DNA of 64,000 nucleotides from an uncultured Christensenella sp. (GTDB taxonomy: Bacteria > Bacillota > Clostridia > Christensenellales > Borkfalkiaceae): NCBI GenBank assembly GCA_910585595.1, contig CAJUET010000001.1, positions 183,647-247,646 on the forward strand, in the 5' to 3' direction. A program made the translations under genes and the position numbers. Shown here piece by piece: positions 35,911 to 47,800 of the stretch. Within the stretch, counting starts at the first letter, position 1; the number at the start of each line of letters is the position of its first letter. Below the pieces are notes generated by a model, which ran no database searches, was not told the DNA's origin, and saw nothing but the letters and a program-made list of their open reading frames with translations.

Positions 35911-38900
35911 TTACGCCTTATTCAACTGTCCGCAAACGTGCACGCCGGTTTCACCGCCTACATAGATTTTCTCACCGTTATACTCATACGAAAGCTTTAC
36001 TTCAATATGCCCGTATTTGTAACTACCGCCGTCTACATGGAACGATTGCGCGTCCTCTCCTCCGTTATAGACTTTATTCGTAGTGCTGCCGTGGCTTTCA
36101 GTCGAATTACAATTCCCGTTATCGTAATAATACCGATATTCCAGAGTGCCGCTTTGAATTTCGTCCGCCATCGCGCCGATCAATTTGCCGCCCGTGACCT
36201 TCACGTCCGTATCGTATTTGTAGCCGCTGAAGACATTTCCGCTCCATACGTTTTTCGTAATTTCCGCCTTCAATTCAGTCGCCCACAATGCCTCGACCTT
36301 TGTTTCGACGCTGCCGCCAAGATAGGCAATGTCCGTGGCTTTCGTCCAAGTTTTATCATCTTCATGATACTGCCACCATCCGAGGAAGACATAGCCCTCC
36401 TTCGAAAGTATCGGAAGCCTGTAATCGGTATCGAAGTCTACCCGCTGCGACTGCGTATTTACTCCGTTATACTCGAACGGCACGTCGCTCGACAGGATCA
36501 CAAAGTCGGGACTGCTCTGCGCCGTAACCGTAAAGCCGTTTTCGTTCGCATCGATCGGCAGTGTATATACGCCCGAAGGCAACATTTCCGTAAGATCGAA
36601 CGTGTTGCTCCAACCGCTCACGACGTACTCTTTCAATGTTTCGCCGCGATAGACAAGCGTGATCTTTTGACCGTAACGCACTTTCGTATCGATAAAACTT
36701 AATTCGCCGTCCGCACCCCTGCTCACAATTTTCACATCGCATAACTTAGAATCGGAAACAGCCTCTATCCTCAACGAACCTTCGATCGGCGTATGCGGCC
36801 ATACGTTGGTACAGAACTCGCTGTCTGACGCAGGCGCCTTGATTCCCTTTTCAGCCGCAAGTTCGTCTGCGTAAACTCTGTGTTCATAACCCTCGATAAA
36901 CGGGCAGTCGATGCGAACGTTTTCAACGACTTGATCCCCGTTCGCCGCAGCGAAGGTCACCGTGTACGTTGCGCGGGATAGAATACGCTCTTGCGTGAAG
37001 GTACGCGTGATTCCGTCGAAGGAATAAGTTACGATCACTTTGATGCCTCCGTAATGAACGCCGCCGTTCCAACCCAATCCGCTGCCGCAGTTCTTAAATC
37101 CCGTATCGAATAACCCGTTCTCTACTTCAATCGGATTTCCGTTATTGAGGGTATCCTCTTCGCTCGCGTTATTTCCGTAAACCTTGAAATATGCCTGAGC
37201 CTCGGACGACACGCTGATTTTCGAATATGCGTTCTTTGCCGTTTCGTCTTTGGTGTAAGCCGTACTTCCGACGCAGGTACCGGCAATCTTATATTGCTTA
37301 TTCAAAATACCGCCGTTCGTAAATTCCGTGATCGCAATTTCGATCTCGTGCGTCCAGACCGCAAACAGTGCGACGGTACCCTTTCCGTAGAACTGTTCAA
37401 CGTCGGTCGTATAAACGTAGTTTTCGCCGACTTCCGCCCACCAGCCGAGCAAATTGTATCCCTTCGCGCGAACGTCTGCATTCAGCGCGTAACCGTTCAC
37501 GTTATTATACGATCGGTCGGTGTAATAATACCCGTTATAATCGCCGCCCATTTCCAACTTCGATCCGTCGTAATTGACGTTGCTGTACAGGCGCACGTTA
37601 ACGGTGCTGTCCAGCCAATAAGCGTAGAGCGTAAAGTTACCGCTTTGAACAAGCGCGTTTGTAAGGCTTACGACCTGCGTACCGCTGCCCCCTTCCCTCG
37701 TATAGTAACCGCCGAAGAAGTGACCGAGCGCTCCGCTGGGAACTGCCAACTCATCTGCCTGTGTATCGTAAGTATAACCGCAGGTCTTGATCCAGACGCC
37801 GTTTTGCTCCGTAAAGCCGCCGTCAAAGGGTCTGAGCTTACTGACGATCGTAAATTGATAGGTTTCCGCGGTATACTCCGCAACGATTTCCAAATCGCCG
37901 TACACGGCATATCCGTCCGCAACCGCCTCCCCGTTCAGTTTCCATTCTCCCCTGTAACCGAACTTATCGGGCACTGCGGGCAGGCTCAGAACATCGCCGT
38001 CGTTATAGTTCTGCGAAAGCTGTTCGTTTCCGTCCGCAATATATACGACTTTATGCTTAACTTCGCTCCAAACCGCGGTAAGCGTCGCATTATGCGAAAC
38101 ACCCGCAAGCGAGGTAAGGATCTCCGTACTCCCTTCGAGCGTAAAGCCTTCTAGGAACATCGCTTTTATCACGCCGTCTACGACCGTTTCGAACTCTCCG
38201 ATCGGAAGCCTTGTATTTTTACCGTAAACGTAGTCGATCTCCTGTATATAACCGCCCTCTCCGTCTGCGGAAAATCCTTCCAGCCGATATCCGCTTTTCA
38301 ATACAATTTTATACGTTTCGGGGATGAACACGGCATAGAAATCTGCCTCGCCCGTCACCCGCTCCGCCTTTTCGCCGTCTGCCGAGAGCGACCAATGCGC
38401 GAAGGCGTAGCCCTCTTTCTGCGGTACGGGAAGAATATCGGAGACAAGGTCGCCGTAATGGGCAACCGCTTCCCCTTCAACGCCGTCAACGTGATAGTAT
38501 ATCCTGTATTCGATAAGCTCCCAATCGGCATAGAGCGTCATACCGTCGCTCAGAATTTCGTTTGCCGAAACAGAGTTTCCGTTTGCGTCGCGGTAGCCGA
38601 CTAGTTTACGGATCTCGTTCTGCGCTTCGGGAAGAGCGGAACCGTAAATATATGTGAACGTCTTTTCCCAAACCTCGCCTACTTTCGTAAATCCTTCGAT
38701 CTCATAATCGCTCACGAGCGTAATATCCCTGTATTCGTTTGCAACATACGTTGCTCTGATCTTCATATCATCGGGCAACGGATCGTCCTGCGTGTAGATT
38801 TTCGACCACTTCGGCGTAAAGCCCGCAATATTGTCGTAACCTTCAAAACTCGGATAGGAATTGATCGAGAAATCGGCGTAAACCGTTCCCTTTACGTTTC

Positions 38901-41900
38901 CGTCCTTACCCGTCGAAACGACGATATTTTGGTTTTTGATGACTTTTTCGCCGTCGGGCGCGTTAATCACATAGGAGAGAACGGAAAGCTCACCTTCGAT
39001 AAAGATAACGCCCTCCCACTTGCTTTCTTCGAGTTCGCTAAGCTTGTGCAGCATCCCCTCTCTAAGGTCTTTTGCCACGTCGTGCCAGGTATCTTCGTAA
39101 GTTTCCGCAATATCAGCGTCAACGATGCCGCGGGGATTGCGAAGGGTAAATCCGGTGCCTTCGTTCAAAGTCAATGTAATGACGCCCGCCGCTTTCAACA
39201 GCGGTTTCTCCTTATCGTCGGCTTTGATTTTCAGATTACGTACGACCTCTTCGCCGTTTCCGTTTATCATCGTTTCCACGCTGACGAAAATATCGCCGAG
39301 GGTCGCCGTGCCCGAAAGAAGTTTTTCGCCGTGGAGCGTCAGCGCATATCTGTGCGTGCCGTCTGTGTTTTCGGTATATACGCAGGAAAGCAACGCGGCA
39401 ACATCGCCGAAATCATCTATGATCGGCGCGCTCCCCGAATCGGAGCCGCCTATGTTTGCAAGCAGTCCGAGAAGACTGTCTCCGAGGTTAAAGAGGAAGC
39501 CTGCCTGGTTGATAAAATCGCCCAAGAAGTTTGCAAGCGGCATTGCGCGGTGCAGAACGGCGGCTTTGGGAAGGGACTTACCGTCCGCGTCCGTCGTCTG
39601 GGTGCGCTCGATATAGACCATTCCGTTTTTGCCCGTAAGATTTACAGTCGAATCGCCGTTGATCACCGTAACATCCGCCATGCCGAGCACTTTTACTTTC
39701 TTTGCATCATAGGAGAACCGCGCGTTGACCGCCACTCCGTCCTCCTCGAATACGACCGCAATGGACTCCACGCGAATCGTCAAAACACAGTCTGTGAGGA
39801 TCGAGGAAGAAATTCCGAGACGGATCTCTCCGTTCATGTAGATGAGTTTATTGAGTTCCGAGCCGTAGACGGGTTTTCCGTTTCCGTCAAGCGCAGTCGT
39901 CGGGTGAGTAACGCTCGTTGCAACGACCGAAAGCAACTTTGCAATGCCTTCGAGTTTAAAGTAGCTGTCGTCGAGCGTAACGGTCCCCTTCTCCGCTTCG
40001 GTCTCGGCGTCGAGCGTAACTTCGACCGCCGTACCGCCTATCGCGAGATCGACGCGCGAAAGATAGGTTTTTCCATCGCTCGCCGTCTGTTTGGAAACCG
40101 AAACTTTTCCGCCGTTCCATTCCGCCGTAAAAGTGGAAACACCCTCCTCGTTCGGCTGAGAGAATTCGATCGTCTTTATAAAGGGATTCTCTGCGAAAAC
40201 AACAGGCTTTTCTCCGTCGGGCAAACTAACCCTTGCGGTATCTCCGATCCCGAAGAGGGACAGGATCGACTTCCCGAGCGCATTCAGATCCGCAACCGTC
40301 TGCGGTTCGAGCCAATGCGAGACAAGATATTCGTCGAGAATATCCATGTCAACGCCGAGCGCGGAAACGGCGACCGAAAGTAACGACATGATCTCGTCCG
40401 CACTCGCATAGATTTTAAGCGGATTATAGCCCTCTTCCCCTTCCTGATATTTGCTGAGCGTAACAAAGAAGTCGAGCGTATCGTCCTCTTCGTCCTTTTT
40501 GTAATTGAATATATACAGTTCAAGGTACAGATTTGAACCGCTTGCACCGTTATCCGTATAGGCGATATTTACATGCAGATAAATTTCAGGTGAAACGACA
40601 ACCGACTTCTTCGATTCGGAATCATAAATATTAAACGCCTGTTTTCCGCCTCTTCTATATTCGACGTTGCCCGTAAGCCTGTTGAAATACGGCTCTCCTC
40701 TCTCCGATTCGGCGGGAATATCCGCAACGAATCCGACGGACAGTTTTTCCGCCGTAAGCGTATTCAGCGTTGCCGCGAGATAATCGAGAAGTTCGATAAA
40801 GTCGTTCTTGTTCAGATATTTTGCGTCGGGCATTTCGGGTATAAAAGGCGCCGACTCGGGCGCATAGACCGCAGTCGAAAGTTCACCCGAAACGCTCAGA
40901 TCCTTGTTATCAAAGCGTATTTTCGCACCGACGAAACCACCCTCTTCGTTGACAATATCGAGCGTAACGCCCATAAACTTGACGGCAAGCAAACCGTTCT
41001 CTTCTCCGGAATTTTCGATGGAAAGTCCGGAGAGAAGCTGATCGGGCTGAATCGCTTCCCCGCCCGCCTTCGTCAAAAGCGATTTTAAAAGGTCGAATAA
41101 TTCCCCGACCGTCTTGGCTTCGGGCAAAAGATCCCTATCGAAAATGGGATTTAAGGTATTTCTTACTTCCGCATACAGCTCGACCACCGCGTCGCCGAGC
41201 GAAGGAAGATCGCTGAATTTCAGCTCCGCGCCCACATTGCCGATCGCGACCTTCACGCCCTCCGTATCGACATGAATTTTAAGATCGAGCGTCGTTTCGG
41301 AAAGAACGAGGGAAAGATCGAGGTACACTTCGATTCCGCCGTTAAAGCTTACGATCCCGCGGTTGACGGTAAGCAGCATATCTGTGCCGCCTGCGCTTAA
41401 AACGACTTTTCCGCTAAGGGAGAGCGCCTTTTTACTGAAAAGCTCGGGAAGAGCCTCCAACACGGGTTTCAGATCGACGAACGCCTTTTTCTCTTCTTCG
41501 GTCAGCCCCTTAACTTCTCCGCCGGAAACAAGCGAAAGATCCGCGCCGAGCATACTTACGCTTAACTTGCCCGAGCCGACTGTCAAGGTGATCTCCCCGA
41601 GGTCGAAATTCACGCCGAAGAGATTCAGCAGCTTGGTTCCGTTCAGGGCGGCAACGAGCGTAGGATCCCCCTCCTCTTCCGTTTCGACAAGCGAAAGAAT
41701 TTCGCCGAAGTTCACGGCGAGCACCTTTTCAAGAATCGCGTAAACATCCGCCTTTTCCGCTTCACCCGTCGCGATCAGCGAAGAGATCAGCGAAATCGCC
41801 TCGTTCATATCCGCCTTAACTTTGAGCGAATCGATTACCAGATACAGAACGTTTTTATCGTAAACAACCTCGATTTTCTTTTCGAGCGCACCGTAAGTCA

Positions 41901-44328
41901 CGACGATTTCACCCGAAACGCCGACAGGCGAAAGCCCTACGACGATATTTCCGTCAACGGCGAGCGTTTTTCCCGCAAGCTCGTTTTGATAAGAAACGGT
42001 CGCCGTCACGGAACCGCCCTTAAAGAGCGTTGCAAGCGTTTCGGCATAAGGCATTAACTCTGTATAGCCCGCGGTATCGAACGCAATATCTTTTTCCGAC
42101 GGCTTTACGGAGATCTCTGCGCCGTATGCAGAAACCGAAATCGTACCGTTCGTTTTATCGACGGTCAGATTTACTTCTCCAAGCTCGAAATTCACCCCGA
42201 AAGCGTCTAAAAGCTCCGTTCCCTTTATCCCCAACGAGAGCGCGTTCTCGTCCTCGCTAAGGGAAAGGAGGGAAGCAAGGTCTTTTTCAAACAGAGCGGA
42301 AAGCACCTTGTCGACAGTCGTATTCAATGCTCCGGAAACGGAATTTCCGAGAGGCAAAAATCCTTTTATAAGTTCCATTGCGTCGGAGAGCGAAGCGGAG
42401 ATCCTGATCCCGTCAAGGTTCAGATAGGCTGTGCCGTTGAGGATCGCAAATTCAACCGTTTTGGCGCTGCCCCTCACGTCCAGCGTAAGCCCGCCCGCAA
42501 GCGCAAAGCCGTTAACAAAATTCATTCCGATATTGCCCGTAAGGCGCATATCGGCATTTTCATAGTCGAGCGCGATTTCAAGTTTTCCGCCCGCGATCAC
42601 CGAATAGACCGCTTCCGCATAAGGATACAGATCGATAAACGAATCTCTGTCATTCAACTCGGGAACAGTCTTTTTCGTATCTTTCAGCCCGATTTTCGCT
42701 TCGATCCCCTGATAAGAAAGGTTCAGATCGAGCGTTTCGAGGGAAGCGTTCTTCTCCCCGTCGAGCTTAAACACAAAGTTGAGCGGCATTACAAGGTCTA
42801 CGCCGAGAGAAGAAAGATCCAGCTTGGCATTAACCTTTGCGAAAAGCGTCCCGTCCTTCTCTTCCATAACGGGATCGCCCAAATCAAAGAGCGGCGCTTC
42901 CCCGTTCTCCTCTCCCGCCGAATCCGCCGAAGCGGTCTTTGCCCCGCCCGAAATCATGGAAAGAAGCCCGTCGATCGGAAGCTTCGCCTTCAAATTGCCC
43001 ACCGCCAAATACGCCGTGGAATCTTCGAGATAGATGTAAATATCCCCTATTCTGGCTTTGAGCCCGATACAGCCGAGCGCCGCGCCGATATCGACGGAGC
43101 CTCCGCTCGTAATTTTTGCAATATCAAGTTTAGTCGCGTCAAGCGAAATAACGCCGTCCGTCTTTTTTCCGTCTATTTCGAGGTCAATCTCGTAGGTAAC
43201 GGGTTTCGTTAAGAACGCGGAAGTGATCATACCGAGCGCGTCCAGCGGTTTTTCCACGTCGTCGTCAATGTCCTTGCCCACGAAATCTTTGAAAAAATTC
43301 TCGTAATCGTCGTTCTTCGCGCGATCCGTTCCGTATTCGTAAACGGAAGCAAAGTCCGAAGTGCAGTTAACCGTAATGCCCATCGTCGCTTTGTACGATT
43401 CATCCACTTCCGTCCTCAACACCTGCCACGAGGAATCGAAAAAATACGTCACTTCGATATAGTTAAATTCGGGAAGTCCCGTAAGCCCCCCCGTAAACGC
43501 CATTTGATTCGCATAGTGCGCTGCCGCGCCCAGATTTTCGGAATTACCGGGGCGCAGATAATAAGTCTGCTTATAGACAGGATTTTGTACAAAATCAATT
43601 CCGTCCCATTCCCCAGAAGTAACGAGCTCCGCCTCGCTCGCATGGTCGATCGTCTCTTCGTTGATAATGTAAACGGAAAATTCAGTTCCGGGAAGTCCGT
43701 TCTTTGCTTTGAAGGCGGAAACAGTCATATGCGCCGCAAGCTTGTCGTTAAAGGTAAGGCGCATCATTTCATCGTAATCGTTCGCCTTGAAAGACCCGTT
43801 CTTGGGGATCTCGCGCCACATCACCTCGTCGCCGACATAGCAGAACTGCCGCCCCGCTTTGATCATGGAACTCGAAGCAATATCCGCCATGATGAGCACG
43901 CCGTCCGAATACTGCTTAAACGTGTTGACCGACTGCGGTCCCACAGGCGTCGTGGTGGTGCCGTGCATTTCCATATACCAGCTCGGCTGATGCTTGAAGC
44001 GGTAATTCATGTAACCGATATTTTCGAGCGCGGTATGCCCCGACGGGTCAGACCCGTCGTCGGGAAGCTCGTAGGAGACGGTTACAAAGTCCTCCGGCAC
44101 GTCGTTCGGCACAACGGAACTCAAAAATGCGGAACCGATTGCGAACGCGCCCAAAATAAGCAAGAAAATAGCGGAAAGCGACGCACCCGCTTTCAGTGCG
44201 CGCCGCTTCTTTTTTGCGGTAAGAACAAGTCCCTTCCGCTTTTTATTGACCGCACGGGTGCGGTACTTATTTTTGATTTCGTGAAGTCCCTCGTCTTTCA
44301 TGCGACGGACTCTTTCGCGTTTACCCAT
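35911..44328 (-). CDS. Giant repeat-containing surface protein
   Basis: 2805 residues from ATG 44328 (AAAGG upstream). A basic cytoplasmic tail (1-46), one membrane helix (about 48-70, LSAIFLLILGAFAIGSAFL) and a very long ectodomain: type II topology without a cleaved signal peptide or LPXTG motif. Residues ~380-1750 hold beta-rich repeats spaced about 190 residues with the motif GTKLLNLFGVNFDLGEITLT (compare GTELLDAFGVNFELGEVNLT). Residues ~1890-2330 hold several InlB-type B repeats (for example EGYAFAHWSLSADGE). The last ~470 residues are further beta domains. It is likely an adhesin or cell-surface spacer. No catalytic motif recognised. Confidence 0.85.
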   Translation of the reverse strand: MGKRERVRRMKDEGLHEIKNKYRTRAVNKKRKGLVLTAKKKRRALKAGASLSAIFLLILGAFAIGSAFLSSVVPNDVPEDFVTVSYELPDDGSDPSGHTALENIGYMNYRFKHQPSWYMEMHGTTTTPVGPQSVNTFKQYSDGVLIMADIASSSMIKAGRQFCYVGDEVMWREIPKNGSFKANDYDEMMRLTFNDKLAAHMTVSAFKAKNGLPGTEFSVYIINEETIDHASEAELVTSGEWDGIDFVQNPVYKQTYYLRPGNSENLGAAAHYANQMAFTGGLTGLPEFNYIEVTYFFDSSWQVLRTEVDESYKATMGITVNCTSDFASVYEYGTDRAKNDDYENFFKDFVGKDIDDDVEKPLDALGMITSAFLTKPVTYEIDLEIDGKKTDGVISLDATKLDIAKITSGGSVDIGAALGCIGLKARIGDIYIYLEDSTAYLAVGNLKAKLPIDGLLSMISGGAKTASADSAGEENGEAPLFDLGDPVMEEKDGTLFAKVNAKLDLSSLGVDLVMPLNFVFKLDGEKNASLETLDLNLSYQGIEAKIGLKDTKKTVPELNDRDSFIDLYPYAEAVYSVIAGGKLEIALDYENADMRLTGNIGMNFVNGFALAGGLTLDVRGSAKTVEFAILNGTAYLNLDGIRISASLSDAMELIKGFLPLGNSVSGALNTTVDKVLSALFEKDLASLLSLSEDENALSLGIKGTELLDAFGVNFELGEVNLTVDKTNGTISVSAYGAEISVKPSEKDIAFDTAGYTELMPYAETLATLFKGGSVTATVSYQNELAGKTLAVDGNIVVGLSPVGVSGEIVVTYGALEKKIEVVYDKNVLYLVIDSLKVKADMNEAISLISSLIATGEAEKADVYAILEKVLAVNFGEILSLVETEEEGDPTLVAALNGTKLLNLFGVNFDLGEITLTVGSGKLSVSMLGADLSLVSGGEVKGLTEEEKKAFVDLKPVLEALPELFSKKALSLSGKVVLSAGGTDMLLTVNRGIVSFNGGIEVYLDLSLVLSETTLDLKIHVDTEGVKVAIGNVGAELKFSDLPSLGDAVVELYAEVRNTLNPIFDRDLLPEAKTVGELFDLLKSLLTKAGGEAIQPDQLLSGLSIENSGEENGLLAVKFMGVTLDIVNEEGGFVGAKIRFDNKDLSVSGELSTAVYAPESAPFIPEMPDAKYLNKNDFIELLDYLAATLNTLTAEKLSVGFVADIPAESERGEPYFNRLTGNVEYRRGGKQAFNIYDSESKKSVVVSPEIYLHVNIAYTDNGASGSNLYLELYIFNYKKDEEDDTLDFFVTLSKYQEGEEGYNPLKIYASADEIMSLLSVAVSALGVDMDILDEYLVSHWLEPQTVADLNALGKSILSLFGIGDTARVSLPDGEKPVVFAENPFIKTIEFSQPNEEGVSTFTAEWNGGKVSVSKQTASDGKTYLSRVDLAIGGTAVEVTLDAETEAEKGTVTLDDSYFKLEGIAKLLSVVATSVTHPTTALDGNGKPVYGSELNKLIYMNGEIRLGISSSILTDCVLTIRVESIAVVFEEDGVAVNARFSYDAKKVKVLGMADVTVINGDSTVNLTGKNGMVYIERTQTTDADGKSLPKAAVLHRAMPLANFLGDFINQAGFLFNLGDSLLGLLANIGGSDSGSAPIIDDFGDVAALLSCVYTENTDGTHRYALTLHGEKLLSGTATLGDIFVSVETMINGNGEEVVRNLKIKADDKEKPLLKAAGVITLTLNEGTGFTLRNPRGIVDADIAETYEDTWHDVAKDLREGMLHKLSELEESKWEGVIFIEGELSVLSYVINAPDGEKVIKNQNIVVSTGKDGNVKGTVYADFSINSYPSFEGYDNIAGFTPKWSKIYTQDDPLPDDMKIRATYVANEYRDITLVSDYEIEGFTKVGEVWEKTFTYIYGSALPEAQNEIRKLVGYRDANGNSVSANEILSDGMTLYADWELIEYRIYYHVDGVEGEAVAHYGDLVSDILPVPQKEGYAFAHWSLSADGEKAERVTGEADFYAVFIPETYKIVLKSGYRLEGFSADGEGGYIQEIDYVYGKNTRLPIGEFETVVDGVIKAMFLEGFTLEGSTEILTSLAGVSHNATLTAVWSEVKHKVVYIADGNEQLSQNYNDGDVLSLPAVPDKFGYRGEWKLNGEAVADGYAVYGDLEIVAEYTAETYQFTIVSKLRPFDGGFTEQNGVWIKTCGYTYDTQADELAVPSGALGHFFGGYYTREGGSGTQVVSLTNALVQSGNFTLYAYWLDSTVNVRLYSNVNYDGSKLEMGGDYNGYYYTDRSYNNVNGYALNADVRAKGYNLLGWWAEVGENYVYTTDVEQFYGKGTVALFAVWTHEIEIAITEFTNGGILNKQYKIAGTCVGSTAYTKDETAKNAYSKISVSSEAQAYFKVYGNNASEEDTLNNGNPIEVENGLFDTGFKNCGSGLGWNGGVHYGGIKVIVTYSFDGITRTFTQERILSRATYTVTFAAANGDQVVENVRIDCPFIEGYEHRVYADELAAEKGIKAPASDSEFCTNVWPHTPIEGSLRIEAVSDSKLCDVKIVSRGADGELSFIDTKVRYGQKITLVYRGETLKEYVVSGWSNTFDLTEMLPSGVYTLPIDANENGFTVTAQSSPDFVILSSDVPFEYNGVNTQSQRVDFDTDYRLPILSKEGYVFLGWWQYHEDDKTWTKATDIAYLGGSVETKVEALWATELKAEITKNVWSGNVFSGYKYDTDVKVTGGKLIGAMADEIQSGTLEYRYYYDNGNCNSTESHGSTTNKVYNGGEDAQSFHVDGGSYKYGHIEVKLSYEYNGEKIYVGGETGVHVCGQLNKA

Positions 44329-44390
44329 ATTTACCTTTTCACTCCGCCCGAAAGCGGCAAAAATCACCTGTCATAAATTCTTATGACATA

Positions 44391-44419
44391 ATATTAACAT
44401 GATATGGCGCGAATGTCAA
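44391..44419 (-). promoter_or_regulatory. Promoter of the giant surface-protein gene
   Basis: Minus strand TTGACA (44419-44414), 17-bp spacer, TAATAT (44396-44391). Confidence 0.75.
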
Positions 44420-44787
44420 CAGTATGAAAGGACAAACTTATAATTTTTTTTGTAAAATTTTCGCATTTTTAGAATTTATTCCGATATTTTTCACTATTTT
44501 CCGCCTTTACCTCTAATATATCCCGCAAAAATTGCCTTTTTTCGCAGCCTAAAAAATTGTTAATTCCCAACATATTTCTCGGAATTTTTTGCTTAAAAAA
44601 TCCGAAATTCAAACTAAAATTTCCTTAAAAATTTGTCATAATACCATCATATTTCTTTGTTGCTTTCCGACCAAAAAAATGTTCGCAACGCAAAAATTTA
44701 TATGCGTTTCACGGTTCTGAACAATCAAGTCGGCGCAAAAACTCGCGTCACTTTTTGTTTGTGTAATTACATTTCACCTTCCAACGA

Positions 44788-44816
44788 TTGACAAACGTAA
44801 AACACTTTTATATAAT
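44788..44816 (+). promoter_or_regulatory. Promoter of the M60 peptidase gene
   Basis: TTGACA (44788-44793), 17-bp spacer, TATAAT (44811-44816); perfect consensus hexamers. Confidence 0.85.
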
Positions 44817-44857
44817 AATGATTATTATAATAAATAATGCAAGCAGGAGATTTTTTG

Positions 44858-47800
44858 ATGGCAGAAAAAAATTCCAACCAAAGCAATTTTATACGGCGGC
44901 AAAAGGATGCGCAGATCCCCTCTTCGATCGCGCCCATGAAACGGAAAGCAAAACCCGAAGATCCGGCGCAAAAACCGCTACTCAACTCCGTAACTTTGCA
45001 GGAGGATCTGACCGAGGAACAGTTGCAGCCGCTCTCCAAGCGGGAAAAGCCCGCCCCTTCCGAGGAAGTCTTTCCCGCACCGCTTCCTTCCCGCAAGATC
45101 AGCGCAGGGAGCCATGCTCAGTTTCGCTCTTCGGCGGTAGCGCCTTCGGCAAAGCCGATGACGCGGCACACGGTACAAACGGGCTATAAAGCGGAATGGA
45201 AATATACGAACGCCGAAGACGTTGTAAACGCCAAAGACCCGAACGAAGAAAACGAAACCGGACATAAAGTAAAGCGCAACGGTTCCGTCACTGCGGAAGT
45301 CGTAAAAATGCCGATCAACAAGCAACCGCTCATTTTGAGCGCAGTCGCCTTTTTTTTGGCGCTCATCATCATTCTCGGCTGTATTTTCGGCATCACCTCG
45401 GCAGGCAGTTCTACCAAACCGTCGATTAGTTATTCGGATAAACCCATTTTAAGGGATACCGAAATTCTCAGCCCCGTCGACCCCTCGAACCGCGATCTTA
45501 AAGACGCATATCACTACGAATACACGGGTAATTCCATCGTCGGAACCTCTTTTGAATATAAGGGAACCATCGATAAAGAAAATATCGTAAAACCCGTTGC
45601 GGAGACCAAAAACGAAGGACTTACGGAGAACGGACTTTCCAAATATCCCACTTTCGGCAGTACTCCGAGCGGCGTATTGGGATCGGGCGAAGAGCAGGTC
45701 GCGATGAGAAATAAACTGATCGCAGAATCTGTATACGTCGCCTCTTCGAATACGAGCCACAATTCCGGAAGAAGCCCGCACCCCTACAACAAAATCGACG
45801 CCGAAGGCAAATTATGGTATGTAAACGGCGGCAATACCGATCCTTCCGTCGACGACGAAGGGAATCAACGGTATTTATACGCGCATACCTCTTCGGTCGG
45901 AATGTATTTCGGAAACGTGAGTCCCGACGAACCGAGAATCATAAAAGAAGTAACGATGCGCCCTCGCGGTTATAACGGCTACGGCGTAACGGGACTTTAC
46001 GCACCCGCGGGCGAAGTGATCAAAATCGAAATCGACGATAAGGATATGACCGCTACGGGCGGACTGACGATCCATATCGGTCAGGCGCTCTACAACGGTC
46101 AGGCAAATAACATTTGGACTGCCAAAAACAAAATGAACCGCTTCCCCGTGATTCTGAATACGTTGCTCGTCAACAAGAGCACTGCGACCAAAAACGAAAA
46201 CACGGGAAAATGGGAAGCATACGTCGGCTCCTTTATAGGCGGTCCGCTCTATATCCGCAACACGAACGCAAAATTCACCGCAACCATTTCGGGCTGCGTA
46301 GCTTATTCCCACTTTATTTTGGGCTACACGACAAAAGCGGAATTCGAAGAAAACAAAAAATCCACCGCTCCCTACTTCGATCTGGAAGTATGGGACAGAG
46401 GCGTACTGCATTCGGGTCCCGTCCATTATGCAAAAAATTTATCGTATGAGGATCTTTATAAAGTTGCCGTCCTGTGGGATAAGGTGGCAAGCGTAACCAC
46501 TTACGGTTCCAATCAGGGGATCGTATTCCTCTACGAGCCCTTTGTTGCGGCGGGTGCGGCGGTCGCTTTCCCCGGGCGCCGCTCGGTGAATTGTCCCACG
46601 GATTGGATGGCAAATTCCCTCAATTACAACACGATCGTAACTTCGGGAGGCTGGGGAAACTTCCACGAATACCACCACAACTTCCAGGGTTACGGCGTAG
46701 GCAACGGCGGCGAAGTCACGAACAACGGTTTAACGCTCGTATCTTATGCGCTCTTTACAAAGATTTCCTCAAAAAGAGGCATCGGCAGCTTCGGCGCGCA
46801 GGGCCTGGGCGGCTGGAACAATTACACAAGCGCAACGTTTGCCATGGAAGAAACTTTAAAAATCGCCCGCCCGAACGAAAGCCCGAGCAACGGTAATCAA
46901 GGACTCGCACTCTACGCGAATCTTCTGCACAATTTCGGCGCGAACGCATATATGAACGCCAAGGTCGCGGGCGGCGGACAGAGCTATGCGGCTTACATGA
47001 ATGCTTGGCAGAAAGTCACGCACAACAATATGTACTATTATTTCAACGAAATTCTAAAAGGCAGCGGAATTTCGAACAACGCCGACTCTTCGTACCCCAT
47101 GTTCGTTCCCCTTTCCTGCGTATATCAGACCGGAAGAAGCTATATGTACGACGGCAAGAAGAAGTATTTCCAAACAATGCAGCCGTACGTCATTCCCGCA
47201 GGCGTTCCTTTTAATATCGATCTTTCCCGCTATACTGCGCCGAGCGGACAGTATGCAAGCGGCAGCATCGTCATGCCGGAAGGCTTCGAATACAAAATCA
47301 AAAGCGTAACGAAACCTTCAAACGGCAAAATCGAAATCGCGGACGATTACAACCTGAAATACACTCCCGATTCCAATAACAAGTCGTTGCGTTCGGGTCC
47401 GATGCTCGTCACGCTCGAAATCAAAAAAACAGACGGTGCGTTCAAAGTAGACGACGTTGATTTGATTCTCGAATTCGAACAGTCTTACGAAACGAATAAA
47501 ATGACGCTCGAAAGAACGACTTACACCTACACGGCGGAGAATATGCCCACGGACGTCGTGGACGCATACAATTCGAATTTCCATGGAGCTACAAAAGTTG
47601 AAAGCGATCATTCGAATCCCACGCAAAATGCCAATACGGACGTCTGGTTAGTACCCGACAACGATGCAGGGCACCAAAAATTCCCCAACGCGAAGGATCA
47701 GGAGATCGCAAAACCCAACCAAATCATCGAGGTCAAAGGAAAACTCTATTTTGACGAAGCGGGAAAATACCGTATTTATTTGCGCGGGCGGGTCAACTGC

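Larger units (their letters stand above)
44329..44857. other. AT-rich divergent control region
   Basis: About 530 bases without a gene between two divergent surface-protein genes. It holds both promoters and a palindrome GTCATAA-ATTC-TTATGAC at 44370-44387 that lies downstream of the minus-strand -10, a possible operator. The centre (44430-44760) is very AT-rich with no other structure that I can see. Confidence 0.6.

Noticed and set aside
38929..40383. 484-codon plus-strand open frame
   Set aside because: Antisense to the giant surface-protein gene, no ribosome site or recognisable domain.
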